A stretch of 64,000 nt of DNA from Pseudoglutamicibacter cumminsii (GTDB lineage Bacteria; Actinomycetota; Actinomycetes; Actinomycetales; Micrococcaceae), in the NCBI RefSeq assembly GCF_003143995.1, contig NZ_QFWG01000003.1, positions 112,457-176,456 on the forward strand. The letters run 5' to 3'. How positions within the stretch are numbered: position 1 is the first letter of the stretch; the number at the start of each line of letters is the position of its first letter. Position numbers and translations under genes: made by a program. Positions 8,479 to 17,609 of this stretch are shown here, in pieces. The notes beneath the pieces are model-generated. The model saw nothing but the letters and a program-made list of their open reading frames with translations, searched no databases and was not told where the DNA came from.

Positions 8479-10043
8479 TTAAGTTGCGGTGGAGGCTGTT
8501 CGTCAACGGCCTGGTCCGCAATAAGTGGCAGTTAGTGGGCGTGATTCTGGGCGCTCTATATGTGGGTTTCCTGCTGGTGATGGGTGCGTTGGCACTGGCC
8601 TCGTTGGAGCCCTGGGCGCTTCCGATCGCCCAGATGATCGTGGTGGTCCTGGGCGCGCTCGTGGTTCTGGGGTGGACTGTTGTTCCCGCGTTCTTCACGG
8701 GTATGGATGGTTCGATGGATCCGCAACGGTTCGCGTTGTTTCCGATCAAAGCGCGAACGCTCGCTCCGGGCTTGCTGTTGGCTGGTTTCATTGGCGTTCC
8801 GGGCCTAGCCACGCTGGTGTGCATGCTGATCGCCGCGTTTGCTTTCAAAGTGAGCGTTGGCTGGCTCGTGGCCGGGCTTGTTGCTGGTGTTCTGTCGGCG
8901 CTCGCGGCTCAGCTGTATGGCCGAACCTTTATGGCGTGGTTCAGCTCGGTGGGAGTTAAGCGTGGTGTGCGTGAGCTGGGCACTGTGGTGCTGTTCGTTC
9001 CGGTGATGTTCATTGGTCCGGCGCTCGCGACGCTGAAACCGGATGAAGATCCGGGGCGCTTGCTCGATATGTTCAATACTGTGGCCGAGGTGAGCTCGTA
9101 TACGCCGTTCGGTGCGTTCTTTGGAGCTGTGTGGGCGTTCGCATCGGGCAACGTGGTGCACGGCGTTATCTCTACTGTGATCGGGCTTGCAAGCCTCATC
9201 GTGTGCTGGGTCCTCTATGTTCGCGTGGTTGAGAAGGCGACGGTGTCTCCACCACGGATCGTGGCAGCCAAGGAGACTAAGGGGCTTGGCTGGATCGGCC
9301 GGATGCCGGCGACGCCGTGGGGCGCTATCGCAGGCCGCGCTTTGGTGTATTGGACGCGGGACGCTCGCTATTCTGCTTCGCTCATTTTCCTACCGGTCAT
9401 CATTGTCATCTTTGGCGTTGTGATGCCTTTGACGAAGGTCGAGACCGGGATTGGCGGGCACCTCACCGCTATTTTCGTCGGGGCGATTATGGGCTTCAGC
9501 ATTTCTGCAGATGTTTCGTACGATTCGACGGCCTTCCACACGCACGTTCTGACGGGTGTGCGTGGTTGGCAGGATCGATTGGGGCGAGTTGCCGCGGCTG
9601 CGCCGTTGTCGTTGATCGCCGTGGTTGTGGGTGCGGTTGTGCCTCTGGCGATCATGGGGCGGCCAGAGATGATCGTGGAGACGTTGCTGGCAGGCATCGC
9701 AGCCCTGGGTGTGGCTTTGGGGCTTTCGTCGATCGTTTCGGCGCGTTGGGTTTACGCCGTCCCGCAGCCAGGGGAATCGCCGTTCCAAACCCCGCAGGGC
9801 GCAGGTATGCGGATCTTCATCACGCAGACGCTGTACCTCGCTGCGGTTCTGGTTCTGCTCGCGCCAACGTTGGTGTTCTTCCTCACTTCGTGGAATGGGA
9901 CGCCGGTGGTTCCGCCCGTGGTCTCGGCACTGTTCAACCTCGTCTGGGGCATTGGGGTCTGCGTGCTGGGCATCTGGCTGGGCGGCAAGTGGTTTGACCG
10001 TTCAACTCCGGAGCTCATGCAGACCGTGATCCGTAACGCGTGA
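8463..10043 (+). CDS. ABC-2 type transporter permease, 12 or so membrane segments
   Basis: A 526-residue polytopic membrane protein that pairs with the preceding ATPase. Hydrophobic blocks are spread along the whole length (for example WQLVGVILGALYVGFLLVMGALALAS, LIVCWVLYVRVV, LIFLPVIIVIFGVVM and LVWGIGVCVLGIWLGGKW). The conserved loop PAFFTGMDGSMDPQRFALFPI, typical of large actinobacterial ABC exporter permeases, is visible. The start is TTG at 8463, inside the end of the ATPase gene. A strong terminator follows at 10069. Confidence 0.85.
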   Translation: MVAQLIKLRWRLFVNGLVRNKWQLVGVILGALYVGFLLVMGALALASLEPWALPIAQMIVVVLGALVVLGWTVVPAFFTGMDGSMDPQRFALFPIKARTLAPGLLLAGFIGVPGLATLVCMLIAAFAFKVSVGWLVAGLVAGVLSALAAQLYGRTFMAWFSSVGVKRGVRELGTVVLFVPVMFIGPALATLKPDEDPGRLLDMFNTVAEVSSYTPFGAFFGAVWAFASGNVVHGVISTVIGLASLIVCWVLYVRVVEKATVSPPRIVAAKETKGLGWIGRMPATPWGAIAGRALVYWTRDARYSASLIFLPVIIVIFGVVMPLTKVETGIGGHLTAIFVGAIMGFSISADVSYDSTAFHTHVLTGVRGWQDRLGRVAAAAPLSLIAVVVGAVVPLAIMGRPEMIVETLLAGIAALGVALGLSSIVSARWVYAVPQPGESPFQTPQGAGMRIFITQTLYLAAVLVLLAPTLVFFLTSWNGTPVVPPVVSALFNLVWGIGVCVLGIWLGGKWFDRSTPELMQTVIRNA

Positions 10044-10068
10044 TGCCGCCGAACGTGGCATGAATCAT

Positions 10069-10110
10069 CCGAGCCGGCGGAGTCGCGCATGAGCGACTCC
10101 GCCGGCTCGG
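10069..10110 (+). terminator. Terminator after the ABC exporter pair
   Basis: A perfect 18-bp stem (CCGAGCCGGCGGAGTCGC with 10093-10110) and the 6-nt loop GCATGA. There is no long T-run. It ends only 6 bases before the possible start of the next gene. Confidence 0.85.
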
Positions 10111-10116
10111 CTTAGA

Positions 10117-10416
10117 ATGGATGGCATGAGTTCGATCAACGATCCTTTTGCCAACGACCCTGCGTCCACGGGTGGTTCCCCGTCGGCGGGCGGTACCGCC
10201 GTCATGGATCGGCAGCTGCAGGAGCAGTTGTCGGAGCCGGGCGATCACGAGCGCTTCGCGCACTATGTTCAGAAGGACAAGATCATGGAGTCCGCTATGA
10301 CGGGCGAGCCTGTGATCGCGTTGTGCGGTAAGGTCTGGGTTCCTGGCCGGGATCCGCAGAAGTTCCCTGTGTGCCCAGAGTGCAAGGAAGTCTACGATTC
10401 AATGATGGGTGACTAA
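10117..10416 (+). CDS. DUF3039 domain protein
   Basis: A 99-residue actinobacterial protein of the DUF3039 family, function unknown. After a low-complexity N-terminus (DPASTGGSPSAGGTA) the conserved part reads EPGDHERFAHYVQKDKIMESAMTGEPVIALCGKVWVPGRDPQKFPVCPECKEVYDSM. One Cys in ALCGK plus the CPEC pair may bind a metal. Either the ATG at 10117 or that at 10126 (MSSINDP) could be the start. The next gene on the same strand is the helicase, separated by a hairpin and repeats. Confidence 0.85.
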   Translation: MDGMSSINDPFANDPASTGGSPSAGGTAVMDRQLQEQLSEPGDHERFAHYVQKDKIMESAMTGEPVIALCGKVWVPGRDPQKFPVCPECKEVYDSMMGD

Positions 10417-10430
10417 TCAACCCCATCGCG

Positions 10431-10461
10431 GGCAACCGTGCGCCCCTGGGCCACGGTTGCC
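10431..10461 (+). terminator. Hairpin after the DUF3039 gene
   Basis: GGCAACCGTG (10431-10440) pairs with CACGGTTGCC (10452-10461), and inside it GCCC pairs with GGGC. The sequence TCTGTTGTG follows, so the U-tract is weak. Confidence 0.65.
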
Positions 10462-10469
10462 TCTGTTGT

Positions 10470-10553
10470 GCCAGCAAGTGTTTAACAGCGCAGTGCACGT
10501 GATTGATGACTCAGTGCAAGTATTTGCTCGCGCAGTGCAAGTGTTTGATCGAA
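10470..10553 (+). repeat. Four 21-bp imperfect direct repeats upstream of the helicase gene
   Basis: Units start at 10470, 10491, 10512 and 10533, each exactly 21 bp. Units 3 and 4 share CAGTGCAAGTRTTTG; unit 2 is CAGTGCACGTGATTGATGACT; unit 1 is the most diverged. The array ends 24 bp before the helicase ATG and next to its ribosome binding site. The two-helical-turn period places each copy on the same face of the DNA. Confidence 0.75.
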
Positions 10554-10577
10554 AAGTGATTGTGGAGGGATGCTTTT

Positions 10578-12344
10578 ATGTCCGATGCCCTATTTTCCGT
10601 GGGCGAGGACATGCCACCTGCGTACCCGGAACGGGCGGCGTGGGGTACGGCACCGAAGCTGCGCCAGTGGCAGGCTGAGGCTCTCGAAGCGTTCTTCAAC
10701 AGTCCGAACAAGGATTTCCTGGCCGTCGCGACCCCCGGCGCTGGTAAAACGACGTTTGCGCTACGTGTCGCCAAGACGCTGGTTGAGCGCGGCACCATCA
10801 ACCGCATCACCGTGGTAGCGCCAACCGAGCATCTGAAGACGCAGTGGGCAGACGCCGCGGGCCGCATCGGGCTTTCTATTGACCCGAACTTCAAAAACTC
10901 CGATGGCCGCCACGGCCGGGGTTTCATTGGTGTTGCCGTCACGTACGCGCAGGTCGCGAATAAGCCGCTGCTGCATCGTGCGCGGACTGAGGCGGGAAAG
11001 ACGCTCGTGATCCTGGACGAGGTTCACCACGCTGGCGACGCCCTGAGCTGGGGCGACGGCATTCGGGAGGCGTTCGAGCCCGCGGTGCGTAGGCTTTCGC
11101 TCACGGGTACGCCGTTCCGTTCCGATACCGCGCAGATCCCGTTCGTTGAATACGTCGAAGACGACGAGGGCATTCGCCGCTCGAAGGCCGACTACACGTA
11201 TGGTTACGGCGAAGCGCTCAAGGATCACGTTGTTCGCCCCGTGATGTTCATGGCCTATTCGGGGTCGATGCGGTGGCGCACCTCAACGGGTGAAGAGATG
11301 GAAGCCCAGCTGGGTGAGGCCGCGACGAAGGACATCACGCAGTCGGCGTGGCGTACGGCGTTGAACCCTGAGGGGGAGTGGATCCCGAAGGTTCTTCGCG
11401 CCGCGGACCAGCGCCTGACGGAGGTGCGCCGTAGCGTGCCAGACGCGGGCGGCTTGGTGATTGCGACGGATCAGGACACTGCGCGGGCGTATGCCGCGAT
11501 CCTGGATCGGATCACGGGCGAGAAGACCACGGTTGTGCTTTCCGATGATGCGGGTGCCTCGAAACGCATCGAGGACTTCACCGAGAACACAAAGCGCTGG
11601 ATGGTCGCGGTCCGGATGGTGTCCGAGGGTGTTGACGTTCCGCGGTTGGCGGTCGGGGTCTACGCGACGAGCACCTCGACGCCGCTGTTCTTTGCTCAGG
11701 CGATCGGCCGTTTTGTGCGTTCGCGTAAACGCGGCGAAGTCGCGAGTGTTTTCTTGCCGTCGGTGCCTGTTCTGACGCTGCTCGCTAACGAGATGGAGGT
11801 CGAACGAGACCACGCTCTCGACCGCCCAACGAGCGGCGAAGACCAGACGATGCAGGAAATCGAGGAAGAACTTGCCGCCGCGAACCGTGAAGAGCGCGCC
11901 TCGAACGAGCTGAACCGCGGCACGTTCCAGGCTCTGGAATCGGATGCGAGCTTTGACCGCGTGCTCTACGACGGCGGCGAATTCGGATTGGGGGCAGGCG
12001 TCGGTTCCGAGGAAGAACTCGACTTCCTGGGCATCCCCGGGCTTCTGGACGCCGAGCAGGTCGGCGAGCTGCTGCGTCAGCGGCAGGCCAAGCATCTGAG
12101 CAAGCGGAAGTCGACGGGGCAACAACAAGCGCCTGGAGTGGTGGATCACCGGCAGCTCATGGACCTGCGCACGCAGCTGGCTAAGTCAGTTGCAGCCTAT
12201 GCGAACAAGACCGGGATCCCTCACGGCCAGATCCACAACAAGCTACGCGCGATCAGCGGCGGACCACCCGTAGCTCAGGCCTCCGAAAAGCAACTGCGCA
12301 ACCGCATCTCGGTGCTCCAGAAGTGGTTCGTAGGCCAGAAATAG
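10578..12344 (+). CDS. DEAD/DEAH box (superfamily 2) helicase
   Basis: A 588-residue SF2 helicase. Motif I is ATPGAGKTTFALRVAK (about residues 50-65), motif II is LDEVHH (about 145) and motif III is LTGTPFRSD. The C-terminal RecA domain has VRMVSEGVDVPRLAVGVYAT (motif V) and QAIGRFVRSR (motif VI). A long Glu-rich linker follows, and a C-terminal domain (LRTQLAKSVAAYANKTGIPHGQIHNKLRAISGG) that may bind nucleic acid. This is the stand-alone actinobacterial type related to RAD25/ComFA-like helicases; no nuclease or methylase partner is adjacent. The ATG start has GGAGGGA 8 bp upstream. Four 21-bp direct repeats directly precede it. Confidence 0.9.
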   Translation: MSDALFSVGEDMPPAYPERAAWGTAPKLRQWQAEALEAFFNSPNKDFLAVATPGAGKTTFALRVAKTLVERGTINRITVVAPTEHLKTQWADAAGRIGLSIDPNFKNSDGRHGRGFIGVAVTYAQVANKPLLHRARTEAGKTLVILDEVHHAGDALSWGDGIREAFEPAVRRLSLTGTPFRSDTAQIPFVEYVEDDEGIRRSKADYTYGYGEALKDHVVRPVMFMAYSGSMRWRTSTGEEMEAQLGEAATKDITQSAWRTALNPEGEWIPKVLRAADQRLTEVRRSVPDAGGLVIATDQDTARAYAAILDRITGEKTTVVLSDDAGASKRIEDFTENTKRWMVAVRMVSEGVDVPRLAVGVYATSTSTPLFFAQAIGRFVRSRKRGEVASVFLPSVPVLTLLANEMEVERDHALDRPTSGEDQTMQEIEEELAAANREERASNELNRGTFQALESDASFDRVLYDGGEFGLGAGVGSEEELDFLGIPGLLDAEQVGELLRQRQAKHLSKRKSTGQQQAPGVVDHRQLMDLRTQLAKSVAAYANKTGIPHGQIHNKLRAISGGPPVAQASEKQLRNRISVLQKWFVGQK

Positions 12345-12385
12345 GCAAGCCAGGACGCTTCAAACAGGACAATATAGATCTGCAA

Positions 12386-12429
12386 AGCACGCGGGGTTCC
12401 CACTGTTCACAGTGGGAACCCCGCGTGCT
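12386..12429. terminator. Bidirectional terminator between helicase and pncB
   Basis: A perfect 19-bp stem (12386-12404 with 12411-12429, core GCGGGGTTCCCACT) and loop GTTCAC, between convergent genes. Confidence 0.9.
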
Positions 12430-12444
12430 GTATGTAGCGAAGAT

Positions 12445-13752
12445 TTATTCTTCGATAAGTGTTGGGATCACTGGTTCGCCGCGCATGAGCTGACGCGCTC
12501 GGCCCGGCATTTCCTCGATGGACGCTTTGCGGCGTTCGATGGCTGCCTCGACACCAGTTGCGCCGGTCAGGCCAGGCTGAATCTCGCCGTCGACCACGAG
12601 CGGGATCTGAAGCGGGCGGTCATTGTCGGTGACCTCGGCAGGGATCCGGTTGACGCCCACGAGTTCGGCGGTCGCACGTCCGCGTTCGTTGATCTGACGG
12701 TACGCGTACTTCTTGCCGCCCACGGACTTCTTGCCGGATGCTGACTTCGCTACGGGAACCCATTCGCCGTCGTTGCCTTGGCGTGCAACCAGCTTGTACA
12801 CCATCGACGCAGTCGGTGCGCCGGAGCCGGTCACGAGCTGAGTGCCCACACCGTAACCGTCAACGGGCGCGGAGCGCAGCGCTGCGATCGCGTACTCGTC
12901 GAGGTCGGAGGTCACGATGATCTTGGTGTTGGGGTTGCCGAGGTCATCGAGAAGTTCGCGCACCCACGCGGCCTGGGAAACGAGGTCACCCGAGTCCAGA
13001 CGGACACCACCGAGCTGTGGGCCGGCGATCTCAACCGCAGTACGGACAGCCTTCTCGACGTCGTAGGTGTCGACCAGCAGGGTCGTATCCACGCCCATCG
13101 ACTTGATCTGGGCCTCGAACGCTTCACGTTCCGAATCGTGGAGCAACGTAAAAGAGTGCGCCGCGGTTCCGGCAGTGGTGAGGCCGTAGCGGCGACCGGC
13201 TTCGAGGTTTGAGGTGCTTGCGAAACCGGCGATGGCGGCGGCGCGGGCTGCGGCGACGGCGGACTCTTCGTTGGTGCGGCGCGAGCCCATCTCGATGCAT
13301 GGGCGGTCGCCAGCTACAGCGATCATGCGGGATGCCGCGGAGGCTACTGCGGTGTCGTAGTTGAGCACGGAAAGCAGATAGGTCTCCAGGATGACGGCCT
13401 CAGCGAACGTGGATTCCACCTGGATGATCGGGGAGTTCGGGAAGTAGATCTCGCCTTCGGCGTAGCCGGTGATCGTCCCTGAGAAACGGAAATCTGCGAG
13501 CCAGTTGAGCATCTTTTCGCCAACCACATTGTTGTTGGCGAGGTAGTCGAGGTCTTCGGTCGTGAATCGGAAGTCCTTGAGGCCTTCGAGGAATCGTCCC
13601 GTTCCGGCTACCAGACCGTAGCGGCGGCCTTCGGGCAGGCGGCGTGCGAAAACTTCAAAAACACTCTTACGGTTGGCTGTACCGGAAGCCAACGCGGCCT
13701 CGATCATGGTCAGCTCGTAGCGGTCGGTCATCAGTGACGTGCTCGTTGACAT
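12445..13752 (-). CDS. pncB: Nicotinate phosphoribosyltransferase
   Basis: Converts nicotinate and PRPP to nicotinate mononucleotide in the NAD salvage (Preiss-Handler) pathway; cytosolic. The 435-residue product is of normal length. Family features are LMTDRYELTMIEAALASGTANRKSVFEVFARRLPEGRRYGLVAG at the N-terminus, the MGSRRTNEESAVAAARAAAIAGFASTSNLEAGRRYG block, and GVRLDSGDLVSQAAWVRELLDDLGNPNTKIIVTSDLDEY in the phosphoribosyl-binding half. It is divergent from clpS, and in many actinobacteria pncB lies just there. The first base of the gene is a start ATG at 13752. Confidence 0.95.
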   Translation of the reverse strand: MSTSTSLMTDRYELTMIEAALASGTANRKSVFEVFARRLPEGRRYGLVAGTGRFLEGLKDFRFTTEDLDYLANNNVVGEKMLNWLADFRFSGTITGYAEGEIYFPNSPIIQVESTFAEAVILETYLLSVLNYDTAVASAASRMIAVAGDRPCIEMGSRRTNEESAVAAARAAAIAGFASTSNLEAGRRYGLTTAGTAAHSFTLLHDSEREAFEAQIKSMGVDTTLLVDTYDVEKAVRTAVEIAGPQLGGVRLDSGDLVSQAAWVRELLDDLGNPNTKIIVTSDLDEYAIAALRSAPVDGYGVGTQLVTGSGAPTASMVYKLVARQGNDGEWVPVAKSASGKKSVGGKKYAYRQINERGRATAELVGVNRIPAEVTDNDRPLQIPLVVDGEIQPGLTGATGVEAAIERRKASIEEMPGRARQLMRGEPVIPTLIEE

Positions 13753-13836
13753 AACCCCCAGCTTATTACGGAGAGCCCGGCAGATGCGGCACCTCTTGTG
13801 TTTGAGCTCATAGCGACTACGCGGCGTACTACTACA

Positions 13837-14145
13837 ATGGCGATTATGGCTGTCGCAACCTCAACGAGGCATCAAGTAGAGAAAGAGAGCGCGCTAGCAC
13901 CAAGTGCCGCGCGCCCTTTCGAGCTTGTTGTGTGGGACGATCCGGTCAACCTGATGTCCTATGTTTCCTATGTGTTTCGAACATACTTCGGTTATTCAGA
14001 CGAGGTTGCGCAGAAACTCATGCTTGAAGTGCATCACTCGGGGCAGGCTGTGGTGGCTCGCGGTCCGCGCGAAAAGATCGAAACCGACGTTGAAGCGATG
14101 CACGGCTACGGTTTGCAGGCCACGATGCGCGAGGGTGGCGTTTAA
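13837..14145 (+). CDS. clpS: ATP-dependent Clp protease adaptor ClpS
   Basis: ClpS delivers N-degron substrates to ClpC/ClpA-ClpP. The conserved core is FELVVWDDPVNLMSYVSYVFRTYFGYSDEVAQKLMLEVHHSGQAVVARGPREKIETDVEAMHGYGLQATM, with the DDPVN motif of the substrate pocket and the H-x-x-G of the hydrophobic site. The start is uncertain: ATGs at 13837 and 13846 and a GTG at 13798 are all in frame, without a convincing ribosome binding site. Its stop TAA shares one base with the DUF2017 ATG (TAATG), so the two genes are translationally coupled. Confidence 0.95.
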   Translation: MAIMAVATSTRHQVEKESALAPSAARPFELVVWDDPVNLMSYVSYVFRTYFGYSDEVAQKLMLEVHHSGQAVVARGPREKIETDVEAMHGYGLQATMREGGV

Positions 14146-14828
14146 TGGCGCGCCCCTTCAGGCCAACCCGTAAGGGCTATGCCGCTGAGCTTGAGTATGC
14201 GGAAGCGCAACTGCTCGCGATGCTGGCCCGCGATATCGATCAGATGCTAGCGGCTCGCGAAGCGGAACATATCGATGCGGGACTCAAGCCAGCATCGAAC
14301 GCTAAGGACTCGGCTGGCGGCACCAACGCCGGCGTTGCCGGCGCGTGGTGGGAGGAGCTAGGGCTCAGCAACGACATCGCAGACCCTGACTCCTCGCTAC
14401 TGGGCGAGGCACATACGTTAGCCGACCCGGAGGACCCGGCGCTTTTGGCAATTCTGCCGCGCTCAATTCACAGCACCGATGCAGTGGGCGCGCTCGACGG
14501 CGCTGATGACGCGATGCGTGCACGAACCGAGCCAGGGCTCGTCAGTAGCAAGCGTGAAGGCCTCCAATGGCTCGCCCGCGCTGTGATGAAAGACCCGTTC
14601 CTGATCCCGCCTGAGAAGGCCGGGCAGGCGGCTTCGACCCTCAACGTGATGCGGCTCGTGCTGGCTTCCCGCCTTGGGATCGAAAACCAAGAAGACGCCG
14701 ACCTCGTCCAAGAAGCCATGGAACACGGGGTAACTGAGGACCCGGATCAGGGGATAGCGGTTCTGTACGGCTTCACGTCGTGGTTGCAGGACTCACTCAT
14801 GCATGCGTTGTTGCGCGGAAAGGCTTAG
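14145..14828 (+). CDS. DUF2017 domain protein
   Basis: A 227-residue protein of the actinobacterial DUF2017 family, nearly always found next to clpS. Conserved parts are FRPTRKGYAAELEYAEAQLLAMLARDIDQML near the N-terminus, and WLARAVMKDPFLIPPEKAGQAASTLNVMRLVLASRLGIENQEDADLVQ then VLYGFTSWLQDSLMHALL at the C-terminus. The middle (residues ~45-125) is poorly conserved. Its function is unknown; the fixed pairing with clpS suggests a role in Clp-mediated proteolysis, an inference only. It overlaps clpS by one base. Confidence 0.9.
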   Translation: MARPFRPTRKGYAAELEYAEAQLLAMLARDIDQMLAAREAEHIDAGLKPASNAKDSAGGTNAGVAGAWWEELGLSNDIADPDSSLLGEAHTLADPEDPALLAILPRSIHSTDAVGALDGADDAMRARTEPGLVSSKREGLQWLARAVMKDPFLIPPEKAGQAASTLNVMRLVLASRLGIENQEDADLVQEAMEHGVTEDPDQGIAVLYGFTSWLQDSLMHALLRGKA

Positions 14829-14875
14829 CCTAGAGAGGCAACAGTACTCGTCTTGTTGGTGCCTCACAGGAGACT

Positions 14876-15811
14876 ATGGAACCCGTACCTACCTCTGCCG
14901 ATGTAGCTGATGACGCTGGGCAGTCAGGAATCCAAGCCGCGCTACGTGCGGAATCGCTAGCAAGCGATCCGACGTTGGCGCCCATCGGCGTGTTCGATTC
15001 CGGGGTGGGTGGTTTGACCGTGGCTCGTGCAATCATCGACCAGCTCCCTCAGGAATCGATCCTCTACGTGGGGGATACCGCGCGCGGACCGTATGGGCCG
15101 CTGCAACTTGCGGAGGTTCGCGCGAACGCGCTGGACATCATGGACCAGCTGGTTGAGGCCGGGGTCAAGCAGCTGGTGATCGCATGCAATACGGCGTCGG
15201 CGGCGGTCCTGCACGATGCGCGGGAACGCTACACGGTGGGCCACGGTATTCCCGTGGTTGAGGTGATCAAGCCGGCGGTTCGAGCCGCTGTGCGTGCTAC
15301 TCATACCGGCCGTATCGGCGTGATCGGCACGCAAGCGACGATACGTTCGGGTGCCTATGAGGATGCTTTTGCGGCTGCCCCGCACATTGAGGTCAGCACT
15401 GCCGCGTGCCCGCGTTTCGTTGAGTTCGTGGAACGTGGCGAGACCTCGGGCCCGGAGCTTTTGAACCTTGCGCAAGAATACTTACAGCCTCTTAAAGAAC
15501 AGAACGTGGACACGCTCGTTTTAGGATGCACCCACTATCCGTTGCTGACGGGTGTCGTCTCGTATGTGATGGGGGAGAACGTGAGCCTCGTGTCTTCGGC
15601 AGATGAGACCGCGAAGGATGTTTTCCGCTCGCTGACGGAAGAGGGGCTCATCGCGCCGCCGGATGCCACTGGGCAATACACGTTCATGGCTACTGGGGAC
15701 ACCGACCATTTCTCTGCGATGGCTCAGCGGTTCCTCGGGCCGGAAGTCACTGGCGTGACCCACATGCAGATTCGGACGAACAAGAACTCCCGACCAGAGC
15801 CGATGGCATGA
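14876..15811 (+). CDS. murI: Glutamate racemase
   Basis: Makes D-glutamate for peptidoglycan. The two catalytic cysteines are present, in [15 protein letters not shown] and [16 protein letters not shown]. The N-terminal [39 protein letters not shown] is diagnostic. The product carries a ~36-residue extension before that motif. In many actinobacteria murI follows clpS-DUF2017 and precedes an MBL-fold gene and rph, exactly as here. The MBL gene begins 13 bp later. Confidence 0.96.
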   Translation: MEPVPTSADVADDAGQSGIQAALRAESLASDPTLAPIGVFDSGVGGLTVARAIIDQLPQESILYVGDTARGPYGPLQLAEVRANALDIMDQLVEAGVKQLVIACNTASAAVLHDARERYTVGHGIPVVEVIKPAVRAAVRATHTGRIGVIGTQATIRSGAYEDAFAAAPHIEVSTAACPRFVEFVERGETSGPELLNLAQEYLQPLKEQNVDTLVLGCTHYPLLTGVVSYVMGENVSLVSSADETAKDVFRSLTEEGLIAPPDATGQYTFMATGDTDHFSAMAQRFLGPEVTGVTHMQIRTNKNSRPEPMA

Positions 15812-15824
15812 AGGAGCTCATGAC

Positions 15825-16784
15825 ATGAAACTGACGATCATCGGCTGCACGGGATCGTTCCCCGGCCCAGGCTCACCCGCATCGTGCTACCTCTTGACAG
15901 CCCACGACGGGACCCGTCCATGGCGCGTGCTGCTGGACTTTGGTTCTGGGTCCCTCGGCGTCCTGCAGCGCTACATGGACCTCAAAGATATCGATGCGGT
16001 ACTGATTTCGCACTTGCACCCGGATCACTGCATGGACTTGTGCGGCCTGCACGTCGCCGTGCACTGGGACCCTGAAGGGTGGGGTCGTGATCGCGTACGT
16101 GTTTACGGGCCAGCCGACACCGCTGACCGCATGGCGGACGCCTACGGCCTGCCCCGCGACCCGGGGATGCGAGAAGACTTCGACTTCCGCTCCTGGAAAG
16201 CCAACGAACCCGTCACGATCGGGCCGCTCACCGTGACCCCATACCCAGTGGTCCACCCCGTCGACGAAGCCTACGCCTTCCGCATCGAAGGCAACGAGAT
16301 CCTCGACGGCCGGCCGGTCCACTCGATCCTCACGTATTCGGGCGACACCGACGAATGCCCAGAACTCATCGAATCGGCACGTGACGCCGACCTCTTCTTG
16401 TGCGAAGCCGCATTCCAGGAGGGACGCGACGATCACATCAAGGGCGTACACCTCACCGGTAAACGAGCCGGCGAAGTCGCGAAGGCAGCTGGAGTCGAGC
16501 GCCTCCTGTTGACGCACATCCCCGTCTGGACGGACCACGCAACCCTCTTGGAAGAAGCCCGCGCCGAATACGATGGCAACCTAGCCGTCGCTGTAGCCGG
16601 AGTGACATACGGCGTGCGCTCAGGTGAACGCATCGGCGACCCACGCACCGCATCGATGGCGCGCATCCCTGAATCCTTAGCGCGCGCACTTCAAGAAGCT
16701 GGCGTACGCCTCCGACCCATCCCAGGCCACCGCGGAACCGCAGAGAACCCCGTCCAGCCAGGGCCACACGACCCATCGCCATAA
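15825..16784 (+). CDS. MBL-fold metal-dependent hydrolase (RNase Z-like)
   Basis: A 319-residue metallo-beta-lactamase-fold protein. The metal motif HLHPDHCMD lies at about residues 63-71; further ligands are expected in PVVHPVDEAY, TYSGDTDEC and the final LLLTHIPVW. It resembles the RNase Z/phosphodiesterase-like MBL proteins usually encoded between murI and rph in actinobacteria; the physiological substrate is not established. The ~45-residue tail after VAGVTYGV is unusual and Pro/Arg-rich. A ribosome binding site (AAGGAG) precedes the ATG. Confidence 0.9.
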   Translation: MKLTIIGCTGSFPGPGSPASCYLLTAHDGTRPWRVLLDFGSGSLGVLQRYMDLKDIDAVLISHLHPDHCMDLCGLHVAVHWDPEGWGRDRVRVYGPADTADRMADAYGLPRDPGMREDFDFRSWKANEPVTIGPLTVTPYPVVHPVDEAYAFRIEGNEILDGRPVHSILTYSGDTDECPELIESARDADLFLCEAAFQEGRDDHIKGVHLTGKRAGEVAKAAGVERLLLTHIPVWTDHATLLEEARAEYDGNLAVAVAGVTYGVRSGERIGDPRTASMARIPESLARALQEAGVRLRPIPGHRGTAENPVQPGPHDPSP

Positions 16785-16865
16785 CCCGCCCCCACTCAAC
16801 GAGAACCAATATCAGGCTGATCACACAACCGCGTGACAGCACACAAGAACGGATACGATGACCGC

Positions 16866-17609
16866 ATGGGAACAACACAAACACGCGCCGACGGACGCCG
16901 CCCAGACCAGCTACGCCCCGTAACCATCACGCGAGCGTGGTCCAAGAACGCTGAAGGTTCTGCACTCATCGAATTCGGCAACACCCGGGTCCTGTGCACC
17001 GCCTCCTTCACGGAAGGCGTGCCACGCTGGCTCAAGGGCGAAGGCCGCGGCTGGGTCACCGCCGAATACGCGATGCTCCCACGCGCAACCAACACCCGTA
17101 ACCAGCGCGAATCCGTCAAAGGGAAGATCGGTGGCCGCACCCACGAGATCTCGCGCCTCATCGGCCGCTCTCTGCGTTCCGTGATTGACACGAACCAGCT
17201 TGGCGAAAACACCATCGTGCTGGACTGCGACGTCCTGCAGGCCGACGGCGGAACCCGCACCGCAGCGATCACGGGGGCTTTCGTCGCGCTCGCGGACGCG
17301 GTCGAATGGGCCCGCAAGGAAGGCTTGGTCGCGGAGCAGGCCGAGGTCCTGACTGACACGGTCGCCGCGGTTTCCGTGGGCATCATCGATGGAACGCCTG
17401 TTTTGGATCTGCCGTACGTCGAGGATGTGCGGGCTGAGACCGACATGAACGTCGTGGTCCGCGGTTCGGGTGACTTCGTTGAGGTGCAGGGCACCGCTGA
17501 AGGCGCCCCGTTCAACCGTGCGGAGCTCGATGCGCTGCTTGACTTGGCAGTGACCGGCGCGTCAGAACTCGCCGCAATGCAATGCGAAACCTTGGGATGG
17601 CAGCGATGA
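16866..17609 (+). CDS. rph: Ribonuclease PH
   Basis: A phosphorolytic 3'-to-5' exoribonuclease that trims tRNA 3' ends. The 247-residue product has the typical start [42 protein letters not shown], the phosphate-binding [27 protein letters not shown], and [21 protein letters not shown]. The ATG at 16866 was preferred to a GTG at 16833, since family members begin close to RADGR. It overlaps rdgB by 4 bp (ATGA), so they form one translation unit. Confidence 0.97.
   Translation: MGTTQTRADGRRPDQLRPVTITRAWSKNAEGSALIEFGNTRVLCTASFTEGVPRWLKGEGRGWVTAEYAMLPRATNTRNQRESVKGKIGGRTHEISRLIGRSLRSVIDTNQLGENTIVLDCDVLQADGGTRTAAITGAFVALADAVEWARKEGLVAEQAEVLTDTVAAVSVGIIDGTPVLDLPYVEDVRAETDMNVVVRGSGDFVEVQGTAEGAPFNRAELDALLDLAVTGASELAAMQCETLGWQR

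Noticed and set aside
10470..10553. Iterons as a plasmid or replication origin
   Set aside because: No rep or dnaA gene, no A+T-rich unwinding region; the array hugs a helicase promoter in core chromosome.
10578..12344. Helicase as part of a defence island (restriction or DISARM-like)
   Set aside because: No methylase, nuclease or other defence gene is near; neighbours are housekeeping genes.
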